Shown here piece by piece: positions 42,624-52,146 of a stretch of 64,000 bases of DNA; position 1 is the stretch's first letter; the number at the start of each line of letters is the position of its first letter. The stretch lies in assembly GCF_013393905.1 (NCBI RefSeq), contig NZ_CP040277.1:168630-232629 (forward strand). The letters run 5' to 3'. A program made the position numbers and the translations under genes. The notes beneath the pieces were generated by a model that was not told where the DNA came from, ran no database searches, and was given only the letters and a program-made list of their open reading frames with translations. This DNA is from Nostoc sp. C052. GTDB lineage: Bacteria; Cyanobacteriota; Cyanobacteriia; Cyanobacteriales; Nostocaceae.

Positions 42624-42950
42624 ATGGTTTCTTCCTATACCCCCTCTTCCGAAGTCATTATTGCTGGTTTTCATGCCCTTTCCGAGCCATTACGAGTCAG
42701 GGTATTAGAACTGCTGCGCTCTCAAGAACTATGCGTGTGTGACCTGTGCGACCACCTGGGAACCACTCAGTCTAAACTGTCTTTTCACCTCAAAACCCTG
42801 AAAGAAGCTGGCTTAGTTCGCGCTCGTCAAGAAGGGCGCTGGATTTACTACAGCCTCAATCTGCCGCAGTTTGTTGCCCTAGAACAGTATCTAGCAGAAT
42901 TTCGCCGCTTTAGCCCAATATTGCCTATTCGTCCCCCCTGCGAGACTTAA
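42624..42950 (+). CDS. arsR: ArsR-family arsenite-responsive repressor
   Basis: Winged-helix repressor of 108 residues. The arsenite site is in the helix before the recognition helix: SQELCVCDLCDHLG, with the ELCVCDL motif of classical ArsR. Recognition helix: TTQSKLSFHLKTLKEAGLV. Wing: RQEGRWIYYSLN. It heads the arsenic genes. The frame opens at TTG 42621; ATG 42624 is taken as start. It releases its operator on binding As(III) or Sb(III). Confidence 0.92.
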   Translation: MVSSYTPSSEVIIAGFHALSEPLRVRVLELLRSQELCVCDLCDHLGTTQSKLSFHLKTLKEAGLVRARQEGRWIYYSLNLPQFVALEQYLAEFRRFSPILPIRPPCET

Positions 42951-43010
42951 AAATCCATCAATTTTTTTTGTAATGTTTTGTTTCCTTATAGTTCTCAACG
43001 GATTGACAAA

Positions 43011-43024
43011 TCAATTTTTTTTGA
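43011..43024 (+). promoter_or_regulatory. Possible ArsR operator before the PstS-like gene
   Basis: TCAA-N6-TTGA inverted repeat within the 119-bp gap between arsR and the pstS-like gene. A related ATCAATTTTTTTTG stretch occurs at about 42957-42970. ArsR operators typically have TCAA/TTGA-like arms around an AT core; this assignment is tentative. Confidence 0.4.
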
Positions 43025-43069
43025 AATGATAGAAATATACTCTTGATATAACTCACAGGGGTGGGGTCA

Positions 43070-44131
43070 ATGAACACAGCACCAAAGGAATTGGCTCTCG
43101 CGCTCGGAATGTTGGCTTTGACGACCAGTTGCACAGTAGCATCCAACACATCTACTCAAACTCAGCAGTCACAGAAGGTGACAGAGGTAAGAGATTCTGG
43201 TAATGCAACAGCAACAATTAAAATTGATGGTTCCAGCACGGTCTATCCCATTACACAGGCAATCGCTAAAGACTATCGAGCTGGCCCAAAGAATCGGGTG
43301 CAGGTTGCAGTTAACATTTCCGGTACTACTGGCGGATTTGAAAAATTTTGTGCCGGAGAGACAGATATTAGCAACGCTTCCCGACCGATTTTGAAGGCGG
43401 AGATGGAAACTTGCAAGAAAAATGGTGTGGCGTATATGGAGTTTCCTATTGCTTTTGATGCTCTTACTGTCGCCGTTAATCCGCAAAACGATTGGGCAAA
43501 AGACATCACAGTAGCAGAATTGAAAAAAATTTGGGAACCGGAGGCTCAAGGGAAAATTACCCGATGGAACCAAGTACGTGCATCTTGGCCAGATCGCCCA
43601 ATGAATTTGTATGGTGCAGGTAAAAAGTCTGGTACTTTTGACTACTTTACAGAAGCGACTGTAGGTAAAACTAGAGCCAGCCGTAATGACTACACAGCTT
43701 CTGAAGATGATGAGATATTGGTGAATGACATAATCAAAGACCCAAATGCTCTAGGTTATTTTGGTTATTCGTATTATGAAAAACACCAAAATAAGTTAAA
43801 AGCGTTGGCAATTGACAACGGCAGAGGTGCAGTACTGCCATCGCGTCAAACTGTGGAGAAAGTCCAGTATCAGCCCCTGGCTCGACCTTTGTTTATCTAC
43901 GTTAATTTTCGAGATAAGCAAGACAAAGGATTAGTGAACAAATTTGTAGAATTTTACATTGATAAAGCACCAGTAACAGCCAGCGCTGTAGGCTATATAC
44001 CTTTACCAGATGAGAGCAAACGTCTCAATTACGTTCACTTGTATCAAGGAAAAATAGGAACAGTATTTGGAGGAAAAGCAGAGATGAACCTAACAATTGG
44101 AGAGTTATTACGGAAGGAAGGACAGTTCTAG
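43070..44131 (+). CDS. PstS-like phosphate/oxyanion-binding lipoprotein
   Basis: Periplasmic binding protein of the PstS family, about 353 residues. It has a signal with a Cys in TTSCTVASN (probable lipobox), then IKIDGSSTVYPITQAIAKDY, the anion loop NISGTTGGFEKFCAGETDIS, and GAGKKSGTFDYFTEA. These are the loops that hold phosphate in PstS. The frame opens at GTG 43061; ATG 43070, preceded by GGGG, is preferred. It lies inside the ars operon without pstCAB, so it may bind arsenate or select phosphate under arsenate stress. Such ars-linked phosphate-binding proteins are known in several bacteria. Confidence 0.88.
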   Translation: MNTAPKELALALGMLALTTSCTVASNTSTQTQQSQKVTEVRDSGNATATIKIDGSSTVYPITQAIAKDYRAGPKNRVQVAVNISGTTGGFEKFCAGETDISNASRPILKAEMETCKKNGVAYMEFPIAFDALTVAVNPQNDWAKDITVAELKKIWEPEAQGKITRWNQVRASWPDRPMNLYGAGKKSGTFDYFTEATVGKTRASRNDYTASEDDEILVNDIIKDPNALGYFGYSYYEKHQNKLKALAIDNGRGAVLPSRQTVEKVQYQPLARPLFIYVNFRDKQDKGLVNKFVEFYIDKAPVTASAVGYIPLPDESKRLNYVHLYQGKIGTVFGGKAEMNLTIGELLRKEGQF

Positions 44132-44205
44132 GTATGGAGAACCCATCCAAACCAACCAACTTGTTCATGATGAAACTTTAGAATGCAAGCTGTGTGAACC
44201 CTGTA

Positions 44206-45270
44206 ATGAACAAAAAGACTTCAAAACGCCTTTCCTTTCTTGACCGATTCTTGACCTTGTGGATTTTTCTAGCAATGGCTGTTGGAGTCTGCTTGGGATA
44301 TTTTTTTCCTGGAGTTGAAGGGTTTATTAATCAGTTTCAGGTGGGAACGACCAATATACCGATCGCCATCGGGTTAATCCTGATGATGTATCCACCCTTA
44401 GCTAAAGTGCGATACGAGGAGTTAGGGGATGTATTTCGCAACGGGAAAATTCTCGGTATATCACTAATTCAGAATTGGATCATCGGGCCAATTCTGATGT
44501 TTGCTCTGGCGACTACCTTTTTACGTGGCTACCCAGAATACATGACGGGATTAATTTTGATTGGATTAGCCCGCTGTATTGCAATGGTAGTTGTATGGAG
44601 TGACTTAGCAAGAGGCAATACGGAGTACACAGCTGGATTGGTTGCTTTCAACAGCATTTTTCAGGTCATATTCTACAGTCCTTATGCGTGGTTCTTTATC
44701 AGTGTGCTGCCGCCGCTGTTCGGGTTGCAAGGCAGTGTCGTCAACGTGAGTATTGCCGAGATAGCAAGCAGTGTGTTTATCTATCTTGGTATTCCCTTTT
44801 TAGCTGGATTTTTCACTCGTTACTTCTTAGTAAAGGTAAAAAGTAAGCCCTGGTATCACGAGGAATTTGTTCCCAAAATTAGTCCCATCACATTGATTGC
44901 TCTGCTATTTACAATCGTGGTCATGTTCAGCTTAAAAGGAAATTTGATTGTTCAAATTCCCTTAGATGTGGTTAAGATTGCAATTCCAATGATTATTTAC
45001 TTCGTCGTCATGTTTTTGGTCAGCTTTTACATGGCGTGGCGGATTAAGACAGACTATTCTAGAGCCGCAAGTGTAGCCTTTACAGCCGCCGGAAATAATT
45101 TTGAACTTGCGATCGCAGTGGCGATCGCAGTGTTTGGCATTAATTCGGGTGTTGCCTTTGCCGCCGTCGTCGGGCCTCTTGTCGAAGTGCCTGTATTGAT
45201 TGGTCTTGTTAATGTTGCTTTTTGGTTTGAAAAACGTTATTTTTCGCCATCTGAATCGAGAACATTTTAA
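44206..45270 (+). CDS. acr3: ACR3-type arsenite exporter
   Basis: Arsenite permease of about 354 residues with ten membrane helices. Recognisable pieces are LSFLDRFLTLWIFLAMAVG at the N-terminus, the conserved transport Cys in GLARCIAMVVVW, and TAAGNNFELAIAVAIAVFG in the last third with its conserved Asn/Glu. The protein is the ACR3 (BASS-related) type, not ArsB. It expels As(III) made by the arsenate reductase coded next. GTG 44194 would add four residues. Confidence 0.93.
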   Translation: MNKKTSKRLSFLDRFLTLWIFLAMAVGVCLGYFFPGVEGFINQFQVGTTNIPIAIGLILMMYPPLAKVRYEELGDVFRNGKILGISLIQNWIIGPILMFALATTFLRGYPEYMTGLILIGLARCIAMVVVWSDLARGNTEYTAGLVAFNSIFQVIFYSPYAWFFISVLPPLFGLQGSVVNVSIAEIASSVFIYLGIPFLAGFFTRYFLVKVKSKPWYHEEFVPKISPITLIALLFTIVVMFSLKGNLIVQIPLDVVKIAIPMIIYFVVMFLVSFYMAWRIKTDYSRAASVAFTAAGNNFELAIAVAIAVFGINSGVAFAAVVGPLVEVPVLIGLVNVAFWFEKRYFSPSESRTF

Positions 45271-45301
45271 ATTTAGTCAAATTATTCGGAGGAGTTGAAC
45301 C

Positions 45302-45715
45302 ATGAAACGTGTGATGTTTGTTTGCAAAAAGAATTCTGCGCGTTCTCAAATGGCGGAAGGCTTTGCTAAAACCCTTGGGAAGGGAAAAATTGAAGTGATT
45401 AGCTCTGGGTTAGAAGCAAGTCAGGTTAGACCAGAAGCGATCGCAACCATGAAAGAAATTGGTATCGACATTACCGATCAACACTCCAAACCCCTGAGTG
45501 ATTTCCAAGCACAAGACTTTGATGTAGTGATTTCTTTGTGTGGTTGTGGGGTGAATTTGCCGTCTGAATGGGTTGTGCGGGAAGTGTTTGAAGACTGGCA
45601 GTTAGACGATCCAGCAGAACAACCAGAAATTTTTCCTAGAGTCCGCGATGAGATTAAAGAACGGGTGACTCAATTGATTGAGTCTGTGAATCAAGAATTT
45701 ACAAATACTCGATAA
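45302..45715 (+). CDS. arsC: Arsenate reductase, low-molecular-weight phosphatase type
   Basis: Protein of 137 residues with the P-loop VCKKNSARSQMAEGFA (CX5R-type; Cys10 here CKKNSAR) and a C-terminal Cys pair in SLCGCGVNLP, as used in thioredoxin-linked (ArsC of pI258 type) or hybrid GSH/Grx-linked cyanobacterial enzymes. It reduces As(V) to As(III) for export by ACR3. A strong GGAGG site precedes the ATG. The gene lies between acr3 and the phosphatase gene. Confidence 0.92.
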   Translation: MKRVMFVCKKNSARSQMAEGFAKTLGKGKIEVISSGLEASQVRPEAIATMKEIGIDITDQHSKPLSDFQAQDFDVVISLCGCGVNLPSEWVVREVFEDWQLDDPAEQPEIFPRVRDEIKERVTQLIESVNQEFTNTR

Positions 45716-45765
45716 ATATTGCAACGTCAAATTGTAGTACTGGAATTAAACTAAGGCTCAAACCA

Positions 45766-46236
45766 ATGGAGCAACAAACAATTCAACCAATTTCAGAGAA
45801 CCTGTGGTGGGTGATTCCTGGGAAACTGGCAGGTGTTCGGAAGCCAATGGCACAGGAGTTGACAGAGTTAAGAGCTACTGGTGTAGGTGCGATCGTCTCC
45901 GTTATGGATGACTCCTCTAACTTAGATTTGTATCAAAAAGCAAACATTCCTCATCTCTGGTTGCCAATCAAAGGTGGCACTGCACCCAGCCTAGAGCAGC
46001 TTCAAGAATTACAAAACTTCATTGACTCTCAAAAAGACATTGGTAACGCTGTTGCAGTTCATTGCACCAGTGGAAGGCGACGAACGGGAACAATACTGGC
46101 TTCTTACCTGATTTACACTGGCTCATCTTATAACGATGCAATAGAGAAAATCCAACACGCAAATCCTGATGTTGAATTGCGAGAAGCCCAAAGTACCTTT
46201 TTGCGAGAGTTAGAGGAGAATAAGCAATTACCATGA
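45766..46236 (+). CDS. Dual-specificity/tyrosine-phosphatase-like protein in ars operon
   Basis: Protein of 156 residues with the cysteine-phosphatase signature HCTSGRRRTGT (HCx5R), preceded by a WLPIKGGTAPSLEQL segment that carries no clear general-acid Asp at the usual place. It resembles cyanobacterial dual-specificity phosphatases. Its gene overlaps arsH by four bases, so it is in the ars operon. It could act on an arsenate ester or have a thiol-based arsenate reductase activity; both are inference. Confidence 0.78.
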   Translation: MEQQTIQPISENLWWVIPGKLAGVRKPMAQELTELRATGVGAIVSVMDDSSNLDLYQKANIPHLWLPIKGGTAPSLEQLQELQNFIDSQKDIGNAVAVHCTSGRRRTGTILASYLIYTGSSYNDAIEKIQHANPDVELREAQSTFLRELEENKQLP

Positions 46237-46904
46237 CGACATTTGACCATCCCCCCAGAATTTTGTTTTTGTATGGCTCCCTGCGTGAACGTTCCTATAG
46301 CCGCCTCTTGGCAGAGGAAGCAGCACGCATCATTGAAGAATTTGGTGCAGAGGTAAAGTTTTTCGATCCCCGTGAACTGCCGATTTATGGCAGTGTAGCT
46401 GACAGCCACCCAAAGGTGCAGGAGTTGCGCCAATTAAGCTTGTGGTCAGAAGGCCAAGTCTGGTCTAGCCCAGAACTGCACGGTCAGATTTCTGGCATTA
46501 TGAAAAACCAAATTGACTGGATTCCACTCAGTATCGGAGCCGTTCGCCCGACTCAGGGGAGAACTTTGGCTGTGATGCAAGTCAGTGGGGGATCTCAGTC
46601 TTTTAATGCCGTTAACACATTAAGAATTCTTGGGCGCTGGATGCGGATGTTCACTATTCCCAATCAATCTTCAGTGGCTAAAGCATACGAGGAGTTTAAT
46701 GAAGACAATACTATGAAGGATTCGCCCTACCGCGATCGCGTCGTGGATGTCATGGAAGAACTTTATAAATTCACATTGCTGTTGCGTGAACAGGTTGATT
46801 ATCTCACAGACCGCTATAGCGAACGTAAGGAAAAAGCTGCTAAAGAGCTAATTAAAATAGCAAATGAATCTCTTGAAGGGAATTTAACTAGACCTTTGCT
46901 CTGA
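46233..46904 (+). CDS. arsH: ArsH NADPH-dependent FMN reductase
   Basis: Flavoprotein of 223 residues. The FMN loop LYGSLRERSYSRLLAEEAAR, the SSPELHGQISGIMKNQIDW segment and the LAVMQVSGGSQSFNAVN region are typical of ArsH. ArsH enzymes oxidise trivalent organoarsenicals or reduce quinones or metals, and the Synechocystis protein is a known quinone reductase. It is the last gene of the ars operon, overlapping the phosphatase gene by ATGA. Confidence 0.93.
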   Translation: MTTFDHPPRILFLYGSLRERSYSRLLAEEAARIIEEFGAEVKFFDPRELPIYGSVADSHPKVQELRQLSLWSEGQVWSSPELHGQISGIMKNQIDWIPLSIGAVRPTQGRTLAVMQVSGGSQSFNAVNTLRILGRWMRMFTIPNQSSVAKAYEEFNEDNTMKDSPYRDRVVDVMEELYKFTLLLREQVDYLTDRYSERKEKAAKELIKIANESLEGNLTRPLL

Positions 46905-46971
46905 AGAGACGGAGTTTTGTGCTTCTTGTTTTCACTAATAACTTGATTATCTTAAATGGAGATTGATACTC

Positions 46972-47463
46972 ATGCAAAGCCCGCCAGCAGCACACAGATA
47001 TCGCTCACCCTGGACTTTGGCGCTAGCAATCACGTTTATCGTGGAAGGGCTTTTTTTAATCGCTTTCTTTGGGCAAGTCATAACGTTGACTTGCAACCGA
47101 ATTATTCCTTCAATCCAGAGTAATTGTCAGTTGGTAGAAACCAACTTACTTCAGTCAAATGTTACGAGATTTCCAGCGAATAAATTACAAGGAGCTAAGG
47201 TTGGCAAGATTAGTATGGATAATGGCGAAAGCGATCAAATCCTACTTTTGACTTCAAAAGGCGAAGTTTCTTTCTCTCGTTCCTACAGCCCTTTCTATGT
47301 ACCGACTCAGGCAATAGTTTCTGAAATCAATGCTTTTGTGAACTATCCAAACCAAAACTCTTTGAAAGTTCAGGAAGATGATCGTTGGTTTTACTATCCT
47401 TTAGGGTGTATTGCGCTCATTTTAGGCTTCCTCATATTCTTGCAAGATTTAAACATGACATAG
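46972..47463 (+). CDS. Hypothetical two-helix membrane protein
   Basis: Protein of 163 residues with a membrane helix near the N-terminus (LALAITFIVEGLFLIAFFG) and another at the C-terminus (YPLGCIALILGFLIFLQ). Between them is an extracytoplasmic beta-rich domain with two Cys (LTCNR, SNCQL) that could form a disulphide. The frame opens at TTG 46963; ATG 46972 with GGAG upstream is used. It follows arsH by 67 bp. No family is recognised with confidence. Confidence 0.6.
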   Translation: MQSPPAAHRYRSPWTLALAITFIVEGLFLIAFFGQVITLTCNRIIPSIQSNCQLVETNLLQSNVTRFPANKLQGAKVGKISMDNGESDQILLLTSKGEVSFSRSYSPFYVPTQAIVSEINAFVNYPNQNSLKVQEDDRWFYYPLGCIALILGFLIFLQDLNMT

Positions 47464-47665
47464 ACAATAGTTAATAAGTGGAAAGCAGGAATTCTGAATT
47501 ATAAGAAAGACAATTGCAATTCATAGGAGAGTACCAAAAACAATCGCAAGGAAGCAAATGTTGCAGTTTCTTGGTATCGAGTATACGAATGGGAGCGTTT
47601 CTGCTAAGTTACATTTGTAGCTTCTGATAGTACAGTTCTAATAAGCTTTACAGAAAACTGCTCAA

Positions 47666-48232
47666 ATGAAAACCCCTTCTCACTTTCTCATGACAGCGGC
47701 TCTAGATCAAGCTTTACCGCGAGTACCAATTGTTAAAAGTGCCTTTTTACTTGGCTCTGTGGCTCCTGATATACCCCTTTGGATTCTGTCTATCAGTGGA
47801 ATTGTTTACTATCACTTCATTTTGGGTTGGAGTCTAGCAAAAACCCTTCATTTACTGTTTGACCAACTGTACTTTTATAACCTAGCTTGGATAGCATTCC
47901 ATAATTTACTACATAGTCCCGTGTTGCTTCTGCTTGGCTTGGGACTGGTCTGGCGACGTAGGCAAAACATTGGATCACGCGAACGCTGGTTATTCTGGTT
48001 TCTATTAGCGTGTTTATTCCATACTGTTTTAGACATATTCACTCATGCCAATGATGGGCCACTGTTGTTCTTTCCGTTGGAGTGGAGTATTCGTTTCCAT
48101 AGCCCAATTAGCTACTGGGACTGGCGCTATCATGGACGAGAATTTGCTCAATTTGAACTGGTTCTAGATGCTGTACTGCTGGTCTATCTTCTGGGTTCGT
48201 GTCTTTTCTCAAAACACTCCAAACTATCTTAA
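47666..48232 (+). CDS. DUF457/YdjM-like membrane metal-dependent hydrolase family
   Basis: Protein of 188 residues with about four hydrophobic segments and conserved His/Asp positions: KTPSHFLMTAALD near the start, GSVAPDIPLW, AFHNLLHSPVLLL, and FHTVLDIFTHANDGPLLFFP. These match the metal-ligand pattern of YdjM/DUF457-type membrane proteins related to phospholipase C zinc sites. The substrate is unknown. It reads in the same direction as the ars genes but has its own 200-bp upstream spacer. Confidence 0.65.
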   Translation: MKTPSHFLMTAALDQALPRVPIVKSAFLLGSVAPDIPLWILSISGIVYYHFILGWSLAKTLHLLFDQLYFYNLAWIAFHNLLHSPVLLLLGLGLVWRRRQNIGSRERWLFWFLLACLFHTVLDIFTHANDGPLLFFPLEWSIRFHSPISYWDWRYHGREFAQFELVLDAVLLVYLLGSCLFSKHSKLS

Positions 48233-48658
48233 ATTGACGCTCTACCCGGCTATCAACTGAGAGATTCACAACGAGGTGACAGAGCTACTTTATCACTTTA
48301 ATATTTTAATACTTTAAGTATTTTTTATTTTTTTGGTTCTTCATTACATATTATGCTAAATCTTTGAAAAACCCATTAAACTCTTGCTATGCAAAAAAAA
48401 TGAACATTATTTCCTAGCATTTTAGGAGTTTGGTAATGATTTGGGCTTTTGACCTTTATTTTTAAGCCTAGTTTTGATGTTTAACTAATAAGTAATAGGA
48501 TAGAAATATTTACAAATGAGTTCTTAGACTGGATAAGGGTTTCAGGTCAAAATTTGTGTAATTAATTTTGTCTTACTACTTAATTTGGCATAACAGGTAC
48601 TGAAGAACCATCTTTTTTTCAGTAGCATTACTCTGATCAATCTTAGTACCATTGTTTT
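48233..48658. other. Convergent spacer, no gene
   Basis: AT-rich 426 bp between the hydrolase-like gene and the end of the minus-strand CDF gene. Near 48235 is TTGACGCTCTACCCGGCTAT-like sequence that recalls the MerR-type promoters, but -10 and spacing are poor and nothing plausible follows. Confidence 0.45.
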
Positions 48659-49582
48659 CTAAACCACATTATCTGGAGCAAGAGTACACGGATACCTCGG
48701 ATCGCCAGTCTCGATCTGAAGCGTAGCGTGTTCAATGCCAAAATGGTCGTGAAGCTCTTGAAAAACCTGTACTAAAAAAGCATCGCCTGGATGTCCGGCA
48801 GGCATAATTAAGTGAGCAGTCAGTGCAGTCTCGGTAGTACTCATTGCCCAGATGTGCAAGTCATGGACACCAACTACCCCAGGACGCTCGGTCAGATAAG
48901 TCTGGACAGCCTTTGGCTCAATTCCCTCTGGCACAGCATCTAATGCTAGATTCACAGAGTCTTTCAACAGTTGCCAGGTTCCAACTACGACGACGACAAC
49001 GATAATTAAACTCACAACTGGGTCAAACCATAACCAGCCAGTGAAAACAATGGCGATGCCAGCTAATACAACCCCCAACGAAACTCCAGCATCAGCCGCC
49101 ATGTGCAGAAACGCTCCTCGAATATTTAAGTCTTGCTGGCGACCGGACAGAAACATCAAGGCAGTAACTGTGTTGATGATAATTCCTACTACAGCAACGC
49201 CGATGACTGTACTTCCCGATACTGAGCTAGGTTCGCTAAAGCGACGAACTGCTTCCCAAGCGATCGCACCCATCGCTAGCAGAAGAACAAGTGCGTTGAC
49301 GAGAGCCGCTAAAATTGAGGAACGACGCAATCCGTAGGTATGCCGTCGGGTTGGGGGTCGTCGGGTGAGAACACTTGCTCCCCAAGCTAATAGTAGTCCC
49401 AATACATCACTCAAATTGTGACCAGCATCGGCAACCAAAGCAAGCGAGTTTGCTCGGTAGCCATAGACTGCTTCGACAATCACAAATCCGATATTGAGGG
49501 CAGTACCAATTGCGAAAGCGCGGTTGTAGTTGTCCTGTCCGTGTTCGTGTGCCTGATGCTTGTGGCTGTGGTCGTGTACCAT
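48659..49582 (-). CDS. CDF-family Zn/Cd/Co exporter (CzcD/ZitB-like), copy 1
   Basis: Cation diffusion facilitator of 307 residues. It has a His-rich cytosolic N-terminus (HDHSHKHQAHEHGQ), six membrane helices with the metal-site motifs ADAGHNLSDVLG (helix 2) and HMAADAGVSLG (helix 5), and a cytosolic C-terminal domain with HDLHIWAMSTTETALTAHL. It exchanges Zn2+/Cd2+/Co2+ for protons. It starts three bases after the ZntA-like gene, so the two form one operon under the divergent SmtB-type operator. It is very similar to copy 2 at 59388. Confidence 0.92.
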   Translation of the reverse strand: MVHDHSHKHQAHEHGQDNYNRAFAIGTALNIGFVIVEAVYGYRANSLALVADAGHNLSDVLGLLLAWGASVLTRRPPTRRHTYGLRRSSILAALVNALVLLLAMGAIAWEAVRRFSEPSSVSGSTVIGVAVVGIIINTVTALMFLSGRQQDLNIRGAFLHMAADAGVSLGVVLAGIAIVFTGWLWFDPVVSLIIVVVVVVGTWQLLKDSVNLALDAVPEGIEPKAVQTYLTERPGVVGVHDLHIWAMSTTETALTAHLIMPAGHPGDAFLVQVFQELHDHFGIEHATLQIETGDPRYPCTLAPDNVV

Positions 49583-49585
49583 TGC

Positions 49586-52096
49586 TTAATCCTTAACCGT
49601 CTTGGTTTTAAATAGCCGCATTCCATTTGCAGTAACTAATAAGGAAGTTCCTGTATCTGCTAAGACGGCTACAGCTAACCCAACAAATCCAAAGGTTCCC
49701 AACAACAGAAACAAACCTTTTGTTACTAAAGAAAAGACAACATTCTGTTGAATTACAGATACAGTACGACGGCTTAGTTCTACTGCATAAGCAAGTCGTC
49801 TGAGGTCGCTTCCCACGATCACTACATCTGCTGTCTCCAAAGCAATATCTATTCCACCAACCGCAAAACTGATATCCGCAGCAGCAAGTGCAGGGGCATC
49901 GTTAATACCATCCCCAACCATACCTACTACTCCTTTTTGACGCAGGAGTTGAATTTCTTCAAGTTTATCTTCGGGTAGCAGTTCTGCTCGGTACTCTGTA
50001 ATTCCAACTTGCTGGGCAATCTGCTTGGCAACAGCAGTGCGATCGCCTGTCAACATCACCAACCGCTTTAATCCAACCCGCCTCAACTGTCGCAGGGCTT
50101 CTGTCGCTTCTAAGCGGATGCCATCGGAAAGTGCGATCGCTCCTAATAACTCTTCATTCGTCCCTATCAGTACCGGAATTTGACCGAGTTGCTCAATTTC
50201 AGCTAACAAAGATTCAGCTTCACCAGATAAGCGAATACCTTGGTCTAAAAACAACCTTTGATTGCCTATGAAGTACAACTGCTCCCTCAAGTTCGCCTGA
50301 ATCCCTTTCCCAGGTAGTGCTGTAAATTTAATAGGTGCTTCTAACTCCATGCCTTGCTCATGAGCCTTGGCTACAATTGCCTTGGAGAGAGGATGCTCAG
50401 ACTGTTGCTCAACTGAAGCTGCAATCTGTAACACCATGTTTGCGCTTACCTTGCCAAGGTCATAAACCTTTTGTACAACGGGTAGCCCTTGCGTAATCGT
50501 ACCAGTTTTATCAAAAGCAAAAGTAGTCAAACGTCCGGCGGTTTCCAGCGCATTACCCCCTTTGAATAAAACGCCCTTACGAGTTGCTGCACCAATGGCG
50601 CTGACAATTGAAACAGGAGTAGAAATTACTAAAGCACAGGGGCAAGCTATTACTAACATCACTAGCGCCCGATAAACCCAGACGTTAAAAGGTTGAGCAA
50701 AAGCCAAAGGCGGAATTAGGGCAATGGCGATCGCAATCAAAATTACAATCGGAGTGTATATCTCTGCAAAGCGATCCACCCACTGCTGAGAAGGAGCGCG
50801 ACTCCCTTGAGCTGATTCTACCAAATGAATAATTTTAGAAACAGTTGTATCACTAACAGTGTGAGTTACTTTAACTTCTAAAAAGCCTGATTGATTCAAC
50901 GTCCCAGCAAAGACAGTATCGCCTGGAGCTTTATCTTCTGGAATTGACTCTCCTGTAATTGGCGATTGATCAATGGCACTGCTGCCAGAAATAACTATGC
51001 CATCCAACGCCACGCGCCCTCCGGGTCGAAGCGTCAAAATTTCACCAACTTGAACACTTTCAACGGGAACTGTAACTTCTTTATTCCCCCGCTTGACAGT
51101 AACAGTAGGTGGAGTTAAATCCATGAGAGCGCTGATGGCATTACGCGTGCGACCAAATGTAAAAACTTGCAGTGTTGTACCCAAAGAAAACAGAAACAGG
51201 ACTAGCGTTGCTTCAAACCAGTCCCCCAAGATCACTGCCCCAATAACTGAGATGGTCATCAGCAGATTCATATCGGCGCGGCGCAAACGCAACTCAAACA
51301 AACCTGCCCGTGCAATAGGATAGCCTGCAATTACTATGCCAATTCCATAAAAAGCCCTTGCTATCCAAACCGATAGTGCCAAATGTTGAGTCAGCAAACC
51401 CAGGACTAACCCCACTCCCGCTAAAATTACGCTCTGTCCTCGGCGGTTGTTAATCCAGAATTTCCAGCTTGCTGGGTCGCGTTTTTGAGTTGGTTTCGAG
51501 ACTGAATTATCGTGGTTACGACTGTGGGTATGTTGATGAGAGCTTGCCTCACCAATCTGTTCAAATGTATAACCCAGAGTCCGAACTCGATCAGAAATTG
51601 TCTGTTCATTTACCTGCTGTGGATCATAAGACACTTGCATTCGTCCAGTTGCAAAGCTAACTGACGTTTCCAAAACTCCAGTGATTTGCTGCAAGCCAAC
51701 CTCAACTGTTTTGGCACAACTGCCACAGTCCATCCCACCGACTTTTGCTTGTAGTTTTTGAGGAGAAGCTACTTCAAAATTGTCACGGCAGTTGGTGTGA
51801 TGGTGGTCGTGATTATGGTCGTGTTCACCTTCACAAGAATCGTTGTGATGATGAGACTTTAGTTCACCACTCTGCTCAACTGTATAACCCAAGGCAGTTA
51901 TACAATTTATAATTTCAGCTTCTCTCAGGATCTCCGGGTTATATAAAACTTTGGCTTTTGCAGTTGCAAAGCTCACCGAAGCTTCCATCACACCGGGTAG
52001 CTGTTGCAAGCTGGCTTCAATTGTCTTAGCACAGCCTCCGCAGTCCATACCATCAACTTGCAAAAACTGGGTTTTGAAGTCAGGAGTTTTAGTCAT
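49586..52096 (-). CDS. Zn/Cd/Pb-exporting P1B-type ATPase (ZntA/CadA/ZiaA-like)
   Basis: P1B-2 ATPase of 836 residues with two N-terminal HMA domains (GMDCGGCAKT near 16 and GMDCGSCAKT near 124). A His-rich linker (HDHNHDHHH) and a second His stretch sit between and after them. The DCxxC form is typical of Zn/Cd pumps. Then follow TGESIPEDK, IACPCALVISTP (CPC), DKTGTITQG, the HP motif SEHPLSKA and GDGINDAPALA. The C-terminal helix has the VAVLADTGTSLLVTANGMRL form with the Asp found in Zn pumps. It is divergent from the ArsR/SmtB gene at 52231, with a perfect operator between. Confidence 0.93.
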   Translation of the reverse strand: MTKTPDFKTQFLQVDGMDCGGCAKTIEASLQQLPGVMEASVSFATAKAKVLYNPEILREAEIINCITALGYTVEQSGELKSHHHNDSCEGEHDHNHDHHHTNCRDNFEVASPQKLQAKVGGMDCGSCAKTVEVGLQQITGVLETSVSFATGRMQVSYDPQQVNEQTISDRVRTLGYTFEQIGEASSHQHTHSRNHDNSVSKPTQKRDPASWKFWINNRRGQSVILAGVGLVLGLLTQHLALSVWIARAFYGIGIVIAGYPIARAGLFELRLRRADMNLLMTISVIGAVILGDWFEATLVLFLFSLGTTLQVFTFGRTRNAISALMDLTPPTVTVKRGNKEVTVPVESVQVGEILTLRPGGRVALDGIVISGSSAIDQSPITGESIPEDKAPGDTVFAGTLNQSGFLEVKVTHTVSDTTVSKIIHLVESAQGSRAPSQQWVDRFAEIYTPIVILIAIAIALIPPLAFAQPFNVWVYRALVMLVIACPCALVISTPVSIVSAIGAATRKGVLFKGGNALETAGRLTTFAFDKTGTITQGLPVVQKVYDLGKVSANMVLQIAASVEQQSEHPLSKAIVAKAHEQGMELEAPIKFTALPGKGIQANLREQLYFIGNQRLFLDQGIRLSGEAESLLAEIEQLGQIPVLIGTNEELLGAIALSDGIRLEATEALRQLRRVGLKRLVMLTGDRTAVAKQIAQQVGITEYRAELLPEDKLEEIQLLRQKGVVGMVGDGINDAPALAAADISFAVGGIDIALETADVVIVGSDLRRLAYAVELSRRTVSVIQQNVVFSLVTKGLFLLLGTFGFVGLAVAVLADTGTSLLVTANGMRLFKTKTVKD

Positions 52097-52146
52097 GGCA
52101 GCTTTACATAAAAAACTACAAAGTTAACTGCCAATATCTTACTACA

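Noticed and set aside
43169..43573. 134-codon minus-strand frame
   Set aside because: Antisense to the PstS-like gene, which has clear family motifs.
48235..48275. Seventh MerR-type promoter
   Set aside because: TTGACG and part of the core are there, but no good -10 at 20 bp and no gene follows on that strand.
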